Shown: positions 1 through 11,820, counted from the first letter of the stretch. The stretch: 64,000 nucleotides of DNA from Magnolia sinica (GCF_029962835.1 NC_080577.1:26022501-26086500); one strand, 5' to 3'. The notes: generated by a model not told the origin, from the sequence alone. Made by a program: numbers and translations.

Positions 1-522
1 TGTATGATTTATTTAATGAATGCGTATTTGATGAATCTTATCTGAGTCCCATGATAATCATTAAGTAATATTTGTTATATACTGTCTCTAATAACTATGC
101 TTAATTATCTTGATGATGCGATAAATCTTTGGGGTTATACCTCACTAAATAGCCATTGATGCTATCAAACCGTACTCAATATGCAGGTGACTTAAATAAC
201 GCGCATGCTGACGTTCATATGAAATAAGAGGAGCTAGATGATCTCGCGACTCTCTATTTCTGACTTCATTTGTATTAAATTGTACTGTCATGTTTTGTAA
301 AACGTTAAGACTTTAGTTTGTATAAGTTTATGGGCAACCACTCGAATATTTAATTTTGTATATTTGGACTCCCTCATATACTTGATTGCTTATATTCTGC
401 TAGATTACTACTCTGATATAAAGAAAAAAAATGTACGTGAAATTTGAGTGTTTTCAAAAGTTAACGCTTGGATTTTTGGAACACAAGTAGTGTACTCAGG
501 TTTCGGGAATCGGGGTGTTACA
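1..522. mobile_element. Ty3/gypsy-like LTR fragment, cut by the window edge
   Basis: The segment ends in TTTCGGGAATCGGGGTGTTACA, cited here by its last bases GGGGTGTTACA, the kind of terminus seen on Tekay/Del-type plant LTRs. Immediately to the right, copia pol-like minus-strand sequence begins, so this LTR end is an insertion boundary inside an older copia element. The other end lies outside the window, so full length, orientation and target duplication cannot be judged. No coding frame in it is convincing. Confidence 0.45.
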
Positions 523-1442
523 CTAAAGAATGAAGAATTCCTTCCCGCACCGGTCTATCCATTCTCTTACAAGAGATCTGGCATAATCACATATGCCACA
601 ACATGGATGAATTTTCATAATCTAGTCTTTAGTTAGATTCTACTTTATTTCCATACAGGGGATTTATATTATATACGTGTAAGGCATTCAAGTTTAGTTG
701 GTATAAATTATTTACCATAAAGTCATTGCCAATATTAATTAAATAAAAGTAAATACTCAATCTTTTATTCTCAAATGTGAATAAATAACTTAATTTATCC
801 AAACAAGAAATAGATATCAAATTACGCCTTAAAAAAAGGCATACAAAATGTATCTATTAGATCCAATAAATAACCTGACCCTAACCTAAGCCTATAGACT
901 CTGACTGCCCCCACGTCAACCTTAACGTCATTGCCTACGTATACTAAGTATTTTGCATCAGTTAGTAGCCTGCTCTATAGTAAGTTTTGCATAAAAGTAC
1001 ATATGTGAATAGTTGTTCCCGAATCTATCTACCAAAAATCTATCGACATATCAGTTAGATTGGATTTGAAACAGACCAGAATTGAATTATTACTCTTCCT
1101 AACGAGCCACTGCTTGTACTTTATACATCCTTTTTCTTGATGGCCCAACTTTATGCAAAAGAATTAGTTATTCTTTTTAGCCCACTTATGTATCGATCCG
1201 TTCCTAAGTTGATTGCCAGCCAAAGAACCTGGATGACTTAGAGGACCTAAGGATCCCTTTCTATTATGTCCACATCCATGTCTAGAGGTTACAAGATTAA
1301 CATTCTGTGTGTTTTCAGATGATCTTGGAGGTTCAGATTTTTTCAGAGAAAGGTCCAATTGCAAGTACCCAGGGCTATCTCTAATGGACTCTTTTCGTTG
1401 AACATAATTGGACCCGGTTAAGGTAGGAACATGATCCGTTTG
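523..1442 (-). mobile_element. Ty1/copia relic (gag-like, protease and pre-integrase parts)
   Basis: Read on the minus strand, this stretch carries pieces typical of plant copia polyproteins: a weak gag-like part (LTGSNYVQ) near 1420, a protease-like part around 1000-1050, then IISISCLDKL..LFTFENK..LSIYF near 700-820 and a pre-integrase-like HSSMLWHM segment near 560. It is clearly a fossil with many breaks. Two later LTR insertions interrupt it, one at its left edge and one at 1443. Its upstream part should resume after 4631 but is too decayed to delimit. Confidence 0.6.
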
Positions 1443-4400
1443 TGTAACGCCCCGAAAATTGGGGGTCGAACAAAGCTTAACTCCCGAGTTCCAACGCATC
1501 ACTTATGCAACATAAATAATGATGTTTAAATGTTGTCCATATTAGTGCATTAAGCATGAGTGAGATTAAACTAAAACAACATATCATACTCCGGAGTTAA
1601 TGTAATTAAGCAAGAGGAAGATTGAGATAAATGTATAAAGTATATACGTGTTTCGTAACCTCCAGAGTATGAACGTGCTATCGGGCTGAATACATACATG
1701 TTTTACCTAATACACACACACACACATACAAAAACGTTAAAATGTAAAGTTCAACTGATTCAATGTCCCTGTAACCCCGGCGACGCAGCTCTAGGTCTAC
1801 ACAGACCCGCATGAGAACTGAACGTAGGAGAACTCCTCCTCCTCGTCAAAGAAGTCTGGCTCCGTCGCAAAAGCCTCATCATAATTTGCATCTAAATTAG
1901 AGTCTGGTTGGTGTTTTAAAACACTGTCCCAGAGTGGGAGTGAGTGATCAACTCAGTGGTACTATAAGTCAAAGGTTAACATGTTATCAATTCAATCAAG
2001 CAGTAATGATAAAGCAATATAGCAATCACTTTCTAATTACTCTTGTTAATGCAGAAATGACATATAGTAATGATGCATGTCCTCGCCTGCACTCCCTCAG
2101 CGACTTCATTTAACGATCGCGCATGGCAAACTCCCTAAAAGTACGCTTCCTCACCAAAGCACATGCAATGCAATGCATGGTTGTGTTAGTCAAGTAATTT
2201 ATTGGGCTTATTCATATAGCAAATTCGGGAAGCTAAGGTACCTCTCTTTTTTATCATTTACCCAAATAAGGATCCATCTAGGGTCGTCAATCTTAGTTAG
2301 TCACATACGATAGATAAGTTATAGGGCTTCACCCTTGATGAAAACAGTGGATATGCAAGTTCACAAGTTTACACTCGAGGTCACTACGGAGAGGCTCATC
2401 ACCTCAACGTAGGCCTAATTTATACTCGAGGTCACTATGGGAGGCTTGTCACTTGAATATAAGCCGACAGCTCGAATTCGGTGTCCCATATACTACAATA
2501 TTCAGCTCATGAGTTTCGATTGCTCACTGGTCACTACGGGGAGGCTCGTCACCCCAGCATAGGCCGACAGCTCGACCTCAGTGTCCCATACACCACCATG
2601 TCCAGCTCATGAGTCTTAGCAGATCTTGGTACCATGGTTGAAACGGGCTTTACATTGGTAAGTGGTACCTTAGATTCAAGCAGTAGTGTCCATACATGGT
2701 AAACACATATAGGCCAATCGGGTTATTTGACAAGTGCGATTGGTACGAGCGCACATTGAATTGATCGACATAGAACGCGTAAGCACTCTGCGTGGCCTAA
2801 CTAATGTCGATAATCACCGTACAGCTTGGATTCATTGAACATGTCTAATATGGCGAAACTAGTTTGACCACTCAGTCGGGACCATTACCGATTGCCTGGA
2901 CTACGTAATAGTTCCAATCATACTCAAATGCAATAGGTAGTCACATATGCTCATCATAACAACATTTAACAGACAATTTAAACGTAATTCTCATTTGAGC
3001 ATTTTATCAAACACATTGAACATGTTGTTATACATATGCATTTTATCCATAAATCACATAGCACAAAGTTACATTATATGAAGGAAACTACAAATATGGA
3101 TAAGGTAGTTGAGACTCCCATCTCAACACCCTTGTTGGAAGCAGTCTATTAAACAATTTCTCATTCAAACATTTTATCAAATACTTAGACTACATAATAT
3201 TATAGACACAAACTAAATTAGTTATAGCATATATTATGGCAAATCCTTTCATAAAGGAGTTGTCATACTCACAACAAACATGTATTCTAGATTAATAGTC
3301 ATGGCCAGCATAAATCATAATTTCACTTTCATTTAAACATTTCAACAAACACATAGAATGCATTTTATATTCACATAGTGCACACACATGTATAGTTTAT
3401 TAAATACATCATAACTAAGATCATATGATAGCAATCAAGTTAGACATAAATCATTGTTGACATTGAAAGCCTTGAAAGCCATAACCTAAACGTTTATAGT
3501 CCGCACTTTTCGTCGGTACGCCTATTATGAACTCGGTTCGTACACTACGTCCCCGTCTACAGCGCAACGGCTACCTAAATCATGAAATAAGTTAGTTATT
3601 TCGTCGATTCCTCTTTTTAGATTCCTAAAACAAGATTAGGGTTAGGATTTCTTACCCAAATCGGAGTTGGAATGACTCGTGTAGCTAGATGTAAAGAGGA
3701 TTTAGTGCATGTAGTCGTAAGAGAGAAACACCGCCTCGATCTTCCAAACTCTCTCTCTTCTCCTCACTCTTTTCTCTCTTCTCTCTCCTAGGGTTTTGAT
3801 AAAATTCGTATGGAATGGGAATGAGGTGGTTTAAGGTCCTTAAATAGGCCTAGAACTGGTTCAAATGGCCCCAGGGCCATGGTATACTTAGGTTATAGCC
3901 AAATGGTGTCTGTTTCGGGCAAACGGGACTCATTTGGAGGCCCATTACTCACCTGCATCATGGATTAAGTTTTCTAACCATGGATCTAAGCCAGGTTATG
4001 ATTTCGGTCTGATCGAATTTGTGGATCGACCGTGGAGGACCTGTATCAGTTCAACGGTCATTGTCACTTGATCAGGGCCACAAGTATACTGACATGTGTA
4101 GGGAAATTTTCCTGATCCATGAGTAAAGTTTGGTTAGAAACTGACGGTCTAAAGTCTTCAATTTTGCTCGTAAGCGAATGATCCAATTCACTTAAGTTCT
4201 AGTTCATTTTTTAAAGATATTCGTGTTTCTCACACACTTTACTCAAGGCTCAAGTAGTGCGTTTCTGGATGCTATTTGAGCTCGATTCCGGCAAAGGTTG
4301 TCAAGCCCAAAAAGGTGGTTATAACCTTATAGTTTAGCGGTAATCGGACTATCGACGCGTGGTCTAGGTCCGATACGGGGTTTCAATGTGCTCTCGGGAG

Positions 4401-4626
4401 CAACTGGGTTTTGGGTTCTCTACTAGGTTTTCAAGTAATGTTGAGTTAGCGATTCTAATAGTTTTGGGTCTTGCAGTTCGTATAGATAGTGGTCCAAGCT
4501 AATTCCACTAATTATTTAGTTTAGTACTTAATTAATTTTCGTTTAATTTCTAAAGAATTCGATCCTTAGTAATTTTTGCCTGAGGTGATACTCGGGTCTT
4601 TGCACGGATTTTTCCGAGACGTTACA
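1443..4626 (-). mobile_element. Solo LTR, Ty3/gypsy (Tekay/Del-like), with 5-bp TSD
   Basis: The element begins TGTAACGCC and ends GACGTTACA. It is flanked by the identical pentanucleotide GTTTG at 1438-1442 and 4627-4631, the 5-bp target duplication expected of LTR-retroelement integration. The minus strand is the likely sense: read that way it opens with TGTAACGTCTCGG, resembling known Tekay/Del LTR starts, and has a pyrimidine/GA-rich segment near 3720-3790. No internal region, PBS or polypurine tract adjoins it, so it is a solo LTR about 3.18 kb long, presumably left by LTR-LTR recombination. It lies inside the copia relic on the same strand. Confidence 0.8.
2340..2620. repeat. Imperfect tandem repeat inside the solo LTR
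   Basis: Near-copies of the phrase ACTCGAGGTCACTACGG(A)GAGGCT(C)GTCACC recur at about 2373, 2434 and 2528. They are followed by AGCTCGA..GGTGTCCCATA and CAGCTCATGAGT phrases at about 2470 and 2570, giving two to three diverged units of roughly 60-95 bp. No coding potential is seen. Confidence 0.55.
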
Positions 4627-4631
4627 GTTTG

Positions 4632-7617
4632 AGTTCAAATTGTAACTGATTCCAAAATATACTCATATCAGTAAATATGTTTACTTTAAGCAATTTATGA
4701 ATAAAACTGAATATCAGGTAAAAATTTATCAATTCAATTAATTGGGGCCTTCAATTGAACTACCCAGGATGAAGATAGGCCCAACCATTCAATCAAGGAA
4801 AGAATCAGTTGCATCATTATCATTTCTCATATGGGAGGTCGTTAGTGACTCTCATGAATATGAAGCTAAGTGATGCCAATTATGTAAATTTGAGATACTT
4901 AATATCCACGGGTATGATGAGTCTTTCAACTTTACATCACTAATACCATTTACTCTACCCCATTCATGCCCTTACCAAATGGTGAAGGTTTGCATTTTCA
5001 TCATTGTTCGCATTAAACATAAATGCAACTACACGCAATCCATAAATTGAATCCCAATGTCATAAGTTTGTACCTATAAAATTTTCACCGATTGAGGTCA
5101 CTATGGTGGCTAACACAACTGAATCCAATCTCACGAATATGGACTTATGATTATAATTTTAATCCCGCACTCAATGAATTATCTAAAAATTAGTTCGATT
5201 CGACCCAGTAAACAGTTGGCATTGACTGCTAGAAAATGGAAAATCCATAAGGTGAAACAAACGTTTAGGTTTAACTTCCCATTCTAATAGTCTATTTTAG
5301 CTCCTAATCAATGGGTAATTAGCCCACACTGGGCTTAATATGAAATTTGACCATTTGATCTATACATTAATAGTTGGTATTGCAAATCTAGTCAAAATAT
5401 TCATAGGATGGGCGGGATAGATTGAATATATAAACTGATTGAAGTGGGCAGTCAGATCGTACAATCATGGTCCATGTAGATGAAGGACCAAGATCTGACT
5501 TTAAGGTCTACATCATTAAAGCTAGACGCTTAATCGTCTATTTGATGAATGATTTAGATGGGGTGCCCACAATAGATGTTTTAGATATAACAATTATAGA
5601 CCAAAAGAATTCCAAATCTAGTCAAAATTGTTTACAAGATGGATTCCTTGGGAGGAAGAAATGGATGAATGGATCCTACTCTATAGTCCATGAAAATGAA
5701 CTGTTAGGATCCCATATTTAGGATCCATTAGGGTGAACCTGGATGCTTAATCGTCTATTCAGTGAATAGTTCGCACGTCATGTTCATAATAGATGGTCCA
5801 AAGAAGAATGGCTAGAAAGGCCCATGATGATACGTTAAATGGGTTTCAACTCATTAACAAAGGGCCCAACATGAGATTTGCAATGAGTTGGATCTTAAAG
5901 ATAGGGCCAGCGAGTCACTAAACTGGTACTAGAAAACAACCCTATAAACAAGGTCGGTTGGCCTTTAAACAGCCCGATTGCCTGTCGGATGCAAATCCAA
6001 CACGTTTTAAACAAAACAAGCCCTTAGGGCTTTCTTCGAACAAGGGTATGGAAAGGGGAAAACCCTAACCTTTACATTACCAACACCCCAATTCTCTCAA
6101 TTAGTCGAAACCAAGGCCACCGCTGATTTGGATGGAAACCTCTAGGAGTTTGCGGTCGCCATTAATGGCTACCACAGACTTTCGGCAAGGAAGAATAGAG
6201 AAGAAAAGGGGTTTTAATAAAACCCATTAAATGGTCTATCGGCCATGGTCGCAGTTGCTACCGATGGCGAAAGAACAACAGGGTTCATTCGAGGACAATG
6301 TTTAGAGGCTGCCCGCACCATTAATTCTCATAAATCGGCCTTAGTAATAGAAAACAATCATGCATACCGACAACAATCGCCAGATTCAATGGCTGACGAG
6401 GGACCACCCTGATATTTAGCTTAACTTCATGGATCGACAGCAATCGCGGAATTGCCTTGAATCTCAAAAGAGAATTTGGAGCTTATGGGGAATACGGGTC
6501 GCTATTCGGATGTGAAGAAGAAGGGGAAGGACTGATGGGTCCCCCCCCCCCCCTTTATTTGAGGCCACAACAATGGCAACTGTTGCACCCACATTATCAT
6601 GGGAAAGGGATTTGAAACCCCTCATTTTCCTACAACAGTGGGATGCACAATATATAAACTTTAGTGCAACGTCCTATCTCCTGGATAGATTTGCCAGAAT
6701 GTGGTTAATGAATGCCAACAATAATGATGATTCTATCATTTGACAACGATGACAGATAATGCTGCTATTGCCATTGATTGCTTGAAACATACGCAAGCAT
6801 GTGTCTCAATGGTCAAATTTGAGTCTCGTTATACATATCTGACCATTTAGGATTCCTGAATAGATGCAATCATCTGAGCCGATCTACCATAGTCCATGCA
6901 CAGTAGTCTCTAATACCAACTGTAGACTATATATGGAATTGCAAAGGATAGTGCTATACATCGAATATGGAGATCAAATAAACTGTATAAAAGGCATACC
7001 TGATTGAGAAGCCATAGATGTAGAAGATGGATGGAATTTTTCTCACCTTACACCCTTAGAGAAGCATTGTGATTGGATGAAAAACTTCAGTCGTATGTAG
7101 GCTTAGGGATCCAACCTTGTTTATATAGCTTAGAAGTTTGAAGAGTTTGAAACCCATCAAAACTCTTCTTCATAAGACTCCATACGAATTTGTCAATCCT
7201 AGTTGCGTGTGACATAGTTATAGCGCACCACCTCTTATACGTTTTAGATGAATCACAATTGAGTGGGGTCCATTGGTACTCTCGATCACACTATCCAACC
7301 CTTAGGGCAATCTAGACCATTGATTAATAAAGCCCACCTTATAGAGTTCTTACAATACATGCTTATACTACCGACTCTTAAGGAAGAATTAGGAAGTGGA
7401 TTTTGTCCCTTTTAGAGTTCTACTTTAAATATTTACCTGATAGGGCAGTCATCGGTCAGGTCTCGACCAATTTAATCTTCGGGTTGACCACCTATTGAGA
7501 ATAAATGATCAAATTTTGCTAGATATGTGCATTTGGGAGCTTGTAATTAGAGGTAAATGAGAAGTGAAATTTTAGGTAAATGAATTAGGAGTAAATGACT
7601 TATATAGTTGTGTTACA
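4632..7617. other. Gene-free region with old repeat debris
   Basis: No convincing gene is seen in about 3 kb. It holds a short direct duplication around GCTTAATCGTCTATT (about 5528 and 5742), a C13 run at 6541-6553, and a minus-strand sequence TTGGTATTAGAGAC at about 6907-6920. The last resembles a copia primer-binding site (tRNA-Met type TGGTATCAGAGC) next to a TGTAGA terminus at 6921. That could mark one more decayed copia LTR between about 6921 and 7600, but no matching far end or target duplication was found. Confidence 0.4.
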
Positions 7618-8127
7618 ATTGACACGGGCTCTTTTAGTGGCCTGAGGAATCTAGATGATCCGATGACACAGACTTTGGACCTTAATTCCACATTAGTTGA
7701 TCTCGGATCCGACAATTTTGGGGATAGTGGTCCAACTATCCATTGGGAGTGGGACAGTCATGAAGGCGCCAATATACCACATTCAACTCCATCTGCAAAA
7801 GGAAACAACTCCAACACTACAAATAGCAGTGCAAACTCCAGGAAGAGGACGAGGGCTATGCATCCAACTGATGTGATTGGTCATGGTTTGACCGACATGG
7901 CTAAAGCTCTGTAATCGATTGCGACAAATATGACAAAGGGAAAGAATTTTACAAGAATGACTGTTATCATTCCAGAGCTGGAGCAGTTGGATAGACTGAA
8001 CGGGCAAGAAATACTTTCTGCAATAAAACTACTTTCCAAGGAGAAAGAATATGGTGCTGCTTTCCTTAACTTGCCTAATCATAAGAGGCTAAATTTTCTC
8101 CGGATGTTGATGATGTCCAACCAGTGA
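7618..8127 (+). pseudogene. Myb/SANT-like (PIF/Harbinger partner-like) protein, C-terminal part
   Basis: One plus-strand frame runs from about 7618 to a TGA at 8125-8127, interrupted by a single in-frame TAA at 7912-7914. It reads through an acidic and Asn/Ser-rich linker (KGNNSNTTNSSANSRKRTR), then a helical tail (GLTDMAKAL..SIATNMTKGK..VIPELEQL..GQEILSAIKLL..KRLNFLRML). That pattern resembles the C-terminus of plant Myb/SANT-like proteins encoded by PIF/Harbinger transposons and their domesticated relatives (L10-interacting MYB type). The Myb/SANT domain itself should lie upstream and is not visible. Either an exon of a spliced gene is broken by one stop, or this is a transposon relic. No Harbinger transposase, TIR or 3-bp target duplication was recognised nearby. 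Confidence 0.5.
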
Positions 8128-8535
8128 ACCCTTCAGGCACCCGTATGAGTTTGCGGAGGAGTTGTTGTTGAATGCTCCACTGAAAATCATTTGAGACTTG
8201 CTTTTTGTTTTCTTTTTGGACAATTTGACTTTAATATTGTGATGCTACACCACATGATAATTAATGCTTTACTATGCTGGTTTAATTTCTAATAGATATA
8301 GTACTCTTATCTATCTTTTGTGTTGCTTGTCATTTACTATGTTAGATATTTCACATTGCGCAACATCTAATAGGTCGATCCTTTGCTATCACATGTTACA
8401 TTACCGTCGAAGTAGTAACTCTAATATATTTCTACAGTACATCTAATGTCTACTTGCAATCTCTCTAATGTCTTTATTTACACTAATATTGAAATATGAA
8501 TCTGTTTTCTAACAGAAATTGCTTTTTGATGTTAG

Positions 8536-8964
8536 ATGGAAAAGGTGTACGTTGTATTTAGGGGAAGAAGACTAGGTATTTACTTTACTTGGGAGGCGTG
8601 TAATGCCGAGGTAGATGGGTTCCACCGGGCGCTATTCCAATCGTACAAGTCGCAGGAATTGGCGGTCCGTGCGTGGGAGGCTTTTCATGCAAAACCATAG
8701 CATCCAGAGATGTCAAACTGAGAATTCCCACCCTTGACTAGTGACGATGACAGTGCGGTTATACATCAAGCTATACATGGTCATGAAATTGAAATTAATC
8801 ATATTAGTTGTCATGATACCTTATATAATGGAGCCTCAACTTCAAACCCTCCACCTCTGAAGGAGGAGAACAGTTCAAATGAAGACGATGGTACTGCACT
8901 ACTGTTTCTACTAGGTGTATTGATTGTCATTATGACAGTTCATCTCATCTCTCTGAACCATTAA
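8536..8964 (+). pseudogene. Viroplasmin / RNase H1 N-terminal domain protein with hydrophobic tail
   Basis: An ATG at 8536 opens 54 codons (MEKVYVVFRGRRLGIY.., then W..C..EVDGF..ALFQSYKS..A..AWEAF) matching the viroplasmin (PF01693, RNase H1 N-terminal hybrid-binding) pattern YVVFRGRxPGIYxxWxxCxxQVxGFxxAxYKSF. In-frame TAG at 8698 and TGA at about 8719 interrupt it. The same frame then stays open to TAA at 8962, giving an acidic Asn/Ser-rich linker and a hydrophobic C-terminal segment (ALLFLLGVLIVIMTVHLI) of membrane-anchor type. The stretch TTTTCTAACAG just upstream (about 8505-8515) could be a splice acceptor, so this may be a downstream exon. It lies about 400 bp after the Myb/SANT-like piece on the same strand. 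The catalytic RNase H domain is absent. Likely a decayed gene; the domain call is fairly firm. Confidence 0.6.
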
Positions 8965-9102
8965 ACTTGTAGTGGTGGATGTCCAACATGCATTCACATG
9001 TATAATTTTGTTGTAGAACATATTTTAATAGTTTTCTATGACTTTACTCTTTTGATTTGGAAATTCTTAAGTGGTAAATTAATATTTTAAGAACTGATAG
9101 AG

Positions 9103-10105
9103 TCTCTGAGGAGCCACCTTCATGTAGGGATTATCCACGGTCAACTACTGCTCACATTTACAGGGGAGCCATATGTAAGCATGGCCTACACAATATTCAA
9201 GCCAACAATTAGACGGCTTCCACCATGTAGATCTCTTAGCAAAATTTTGAGGCATAATACTGATCATATGTGCTACAGTTACTAAATAATGTGGACAAAG
9301 AAGAAAATTTCAGGCTAACATTGTGGCCGATTGGATGAGCAGACTGGACTATTTTTTTTACAAGAATAGTACATGAGGCAGTGGACAGTGAGCCACAACT
9401 AATGGATGGCGTGGAAGAACAGATTGAATCACTGAAAAGTAGGCTCCAGTTGTACAAAATGAAATCTCAAACCATAAAGTATGATCACTCACCCCAGAGC
9501 CATCCATATAGGAATATTGTAGCTAAATCGTTGAATGCCCCATGGATGTAGGGAGCTCTAATTCACTACCAGGTGTTGTTCGACATCCCATGAACTGAGT
9601 AATAAAGAAGTTTGAAGAGGAAATTTGAGAAGGACATGGACTGTGTCCTGCCCCTGCTTGGATAGACTCAGTCCTGGCACGGGCTCTCAGGCGCCCACCG
9701 TTATGTATGTATTTTATCCGCGCTATACATCCATTTTGACAGATCATATTAGTGAATAAGCCCCCAGCTTTGGCAGATCCAAGGCTCAAGTGGGCCACAC
9801 CATAGGGCACTGTGGTGAAAATGTTATCCACCATTGAGACATTCAAGCGGCCCATGGTATTTTTATTTGTCATCCAACCTATTCAAAAGGTTAACATATA
9901 CTTGGATGCGTGGGAACACAAATATCAGATGTCATGAAACACCGTAAGCTCCTAAGAAATTATTAATGGCAGGCGTTAAATCCCACTATATGGGTCCATT
10001 TGAGACTGAGATATGACAAATTTTTGGGCTCCTACTCTAAAATTTTCTTTAAAAATGGATGGACAGTGTGGATAAAATACATATAGCACGGTGGCTCCTC
10101 AGAGA
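9103..10105. mobile_element. MULE-like MITE with 16-bp perfect terminal inverted repeats
   Basis: TCTCTGAGGAGCCACC at 9103-9118 is exactly inverted at 10090-10105. The right half (about 9690-10090) carries the family's recognisable body: GTATGTATTTTATCC, GGGCCACACCATAGGG, CATCCAACCTATT, ATGGATGGACAGTGTGGATAAAA. The same body occurs in the elements at 11134, 13776 and 41016. The left half (about 9120-9680) does not match them and includes a coiled-coil-like frame near 9360-9540. Flanking 9-mers do not match, so either the target duplication has decayed or the ends are slightly off. Confidence 0.5.
9360..9540 (+). other. Unrecognised coiled-coil-like reading frame piece
   Basis: A plus-strand frame reads IVHEAVDSEPQLMDGVEEQ followed by IESLKSRLQLYKMKSQTIK, with heptad-like spacing of hydrophobic residues. 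It ends at a TAG at about 9548-9550 without a clear start. It is not assigned to any family. It sits inside the 9103-10105 MITE-like element and might be captured host sequence. It is too short to call a gene. Confidence 0.2.
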
Positions 10106-11133
10106 TGGACGGGAGGGGTTATTACCCAATCTGCATCACATATGCTCCATCCAACGACTGCAGTACTCTTGCAGGTCATTTACAAGCTACAAATCAAACA
10201 GCGTCAGATAAGTCTTCACCGTATTTACAGCCATCACGGGAGCAAACAAACAGGATCACCCAACTACTACTTCCACCCGACAGTCTTGCAGGCGGAAATG
10301 TAAATAACGATTTACATTTACATGTATTTACCACAAAGAACCGGAAATCAAACAGCCCCTTAAGATGGGAGTAAAAGTAATATTGCAATTGAAATTCAGA
10401 TATTTGTTTGGATGGAAATAAATGGGGGGAATTGACGATGCATTTGATTTTTTACAATTGGTAAAAATATACGTGAAATTGTAAATCAGCTTTAATATCC
10501 CACGTACAGATACGATATAGAGTACAGTCCTTACGGGGCCGTAAATTTCCAGCTAGGTCCCAGCGGGAGTAGTACCAATATCCACCCACGCCTGATAAAA
10601 CATGAAAAAAGCTTGTATCTTCCGTTACTATCAAAAGTACAAAGGGTAGTGTATCCATCGGGCCGAAGATTCATCCCGAGTCCAACAGAGCATCATCACG
10701 ACTCGACCCGACTTAAATTGGGGGCAGTTTGGGTGGATGGTGGATCTCTAACTGTGGGGCCCACTGTGATGCATGCACGTTACATTCACAATGTCCAATT
10801 GAGCGTTGGATCTGCCTCATTTTTGTGCTCATGCCTTCATATAATCTAAGAAAATGGATTGGCGGCTTGGATGTACAGATACATCACGGTGGGCCTGCCC
10901 ACAGAACTGTCCGTTCGGAGCTAGGGACGGGCGGGGGTAGTACGCAATCCCCGTCCAGTAGGTGGGATCAGATCCGGGGCCCGAGCCAGGTGGGTCCCGT
11001 GCTTCTATCCCCGAGGCCCAGCGTGTACAGCTGTAAAACCCAAAGTCAAACGGTTGAGCTAAGGTAGGGCAACGCACAGAATTCAAGAAAAGCCCTGGTG
11101 AAAAGGCCGGCGTTACAGACGTGGCTTTCGAAA
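10106..11133. other. Intergenic, with a short palindromic MITE derivative
   Basis: No gene is supported. At about 10756-10905 GTGGGGCCCACTGTGATGCATG is mirrored by GATACATCACGGTGGGCC, with a short body (GCCTCATTTTTGTGCTCATGCC), looking like a deletion derivative of the local palindromic MITE family. Two AAATCAAACAGC words (about 10190 and 10346) recall hAT-type MITE ends but have the same orientation, so no element was drawn from them. Confidence 0.35.
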
Positions 11134-11654
11134 GGTGCTCCGTTGCCCCAAAATGATGTATGCAATTTATCCATGCCGTCCATTCATTTTTCTAGATCAT
11201 TTTAGAGATGAGTCTAAAAAAAGATTGAAGATCCAAATCTCAGATGGACCACACCACAGGAAAATATTAGTGATTGAACACTCACTGTTAAAAACTGTGA
11301 GGACCCCGTGATGTTTATCGTCCATCCAAATTGTTTATAATGAAGAAGAAACAAAAATATCAGTGATTGAACACTCACTGTTAAAAACTGTGAGTACCCA
11401 CTGTAATGTTTATTTTTCATCAAATTGTTTATAAAGTCACGTAGACATGAATGAAGAGAAACAAAAATATCAGCTTGATCCAAAAATTTTGTGGGAAGTT
11501 TTAATGGTGGGCGTTCAATCACTGTTTCCTGTGGTGTGTTACACCTTAGGTTTTGATATTTGTCATTTTTGGGCTCATGCACTAAAATGATCTGAAAAAA
11601 TGAATGGACGGAGTGGATAAAACGTATATATCATTGTGGGGCCCACAGAGCACC
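11134..11654. mobile_element. Palindromic MULE-like MITE upstream of the glycine-rich protein gene
   Basis: The ends GGTGCTCCG..GCCCC and GGGGCCCACAGAGCACC are inverted repeats. The interior is itself near-palindromic: ATGATGTATG..TTATCCATGCCGTCCATTCATTTTTC on the left, GAATGGACGGAGTGGATAAAACGTATATATCAT on the right. The central phrase ATATCAGTGATTGAACACTCACTGTTAAAAACTGTGAG is partly duplicated (about 11262 and 11356). No coding capacity. The flanking 9-mers are at best weakly similar. The right end lies about 170 bp upstream of the TATA box of the next gene. Confidence 0.6.
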
Positions 11655-11820
11655 GTCTCGTAGCTAGACCATGCTGGCAGTGTCAGGATGCAATCCGCGT
11701 CCGGTGTTAAGTCGAGGGTAGAAGACGGTTGGGAAAACAATCTCTACAGTCAATAAGAGAAGGGCCTGCATTTACTCTTCCCCGGTAGGAGGACGGTGCA
11801 GTAAAGACCACTTCGTTTTG

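Noticed and set aside
5467-5721. 84-codon plus-strand frame in the left gene-free region
   Set aside because: No recognised domain; the sequence overlaps locally repeated non-coding phrases.
6907-7600. A copia LTR with PBS on the minus strand
   Set aside because: A PBS-like word and a TGTAGA terminus are present, but no matching far terminus, target duplication or clear gag could be found; kept only as a remark.
10091-11086. Several 60-110-codon frames on both strands upstream of the glycine-rich protein gene
   Set aside because: They overlap MITE-derived palindromic sequence on both strands and show no domain.
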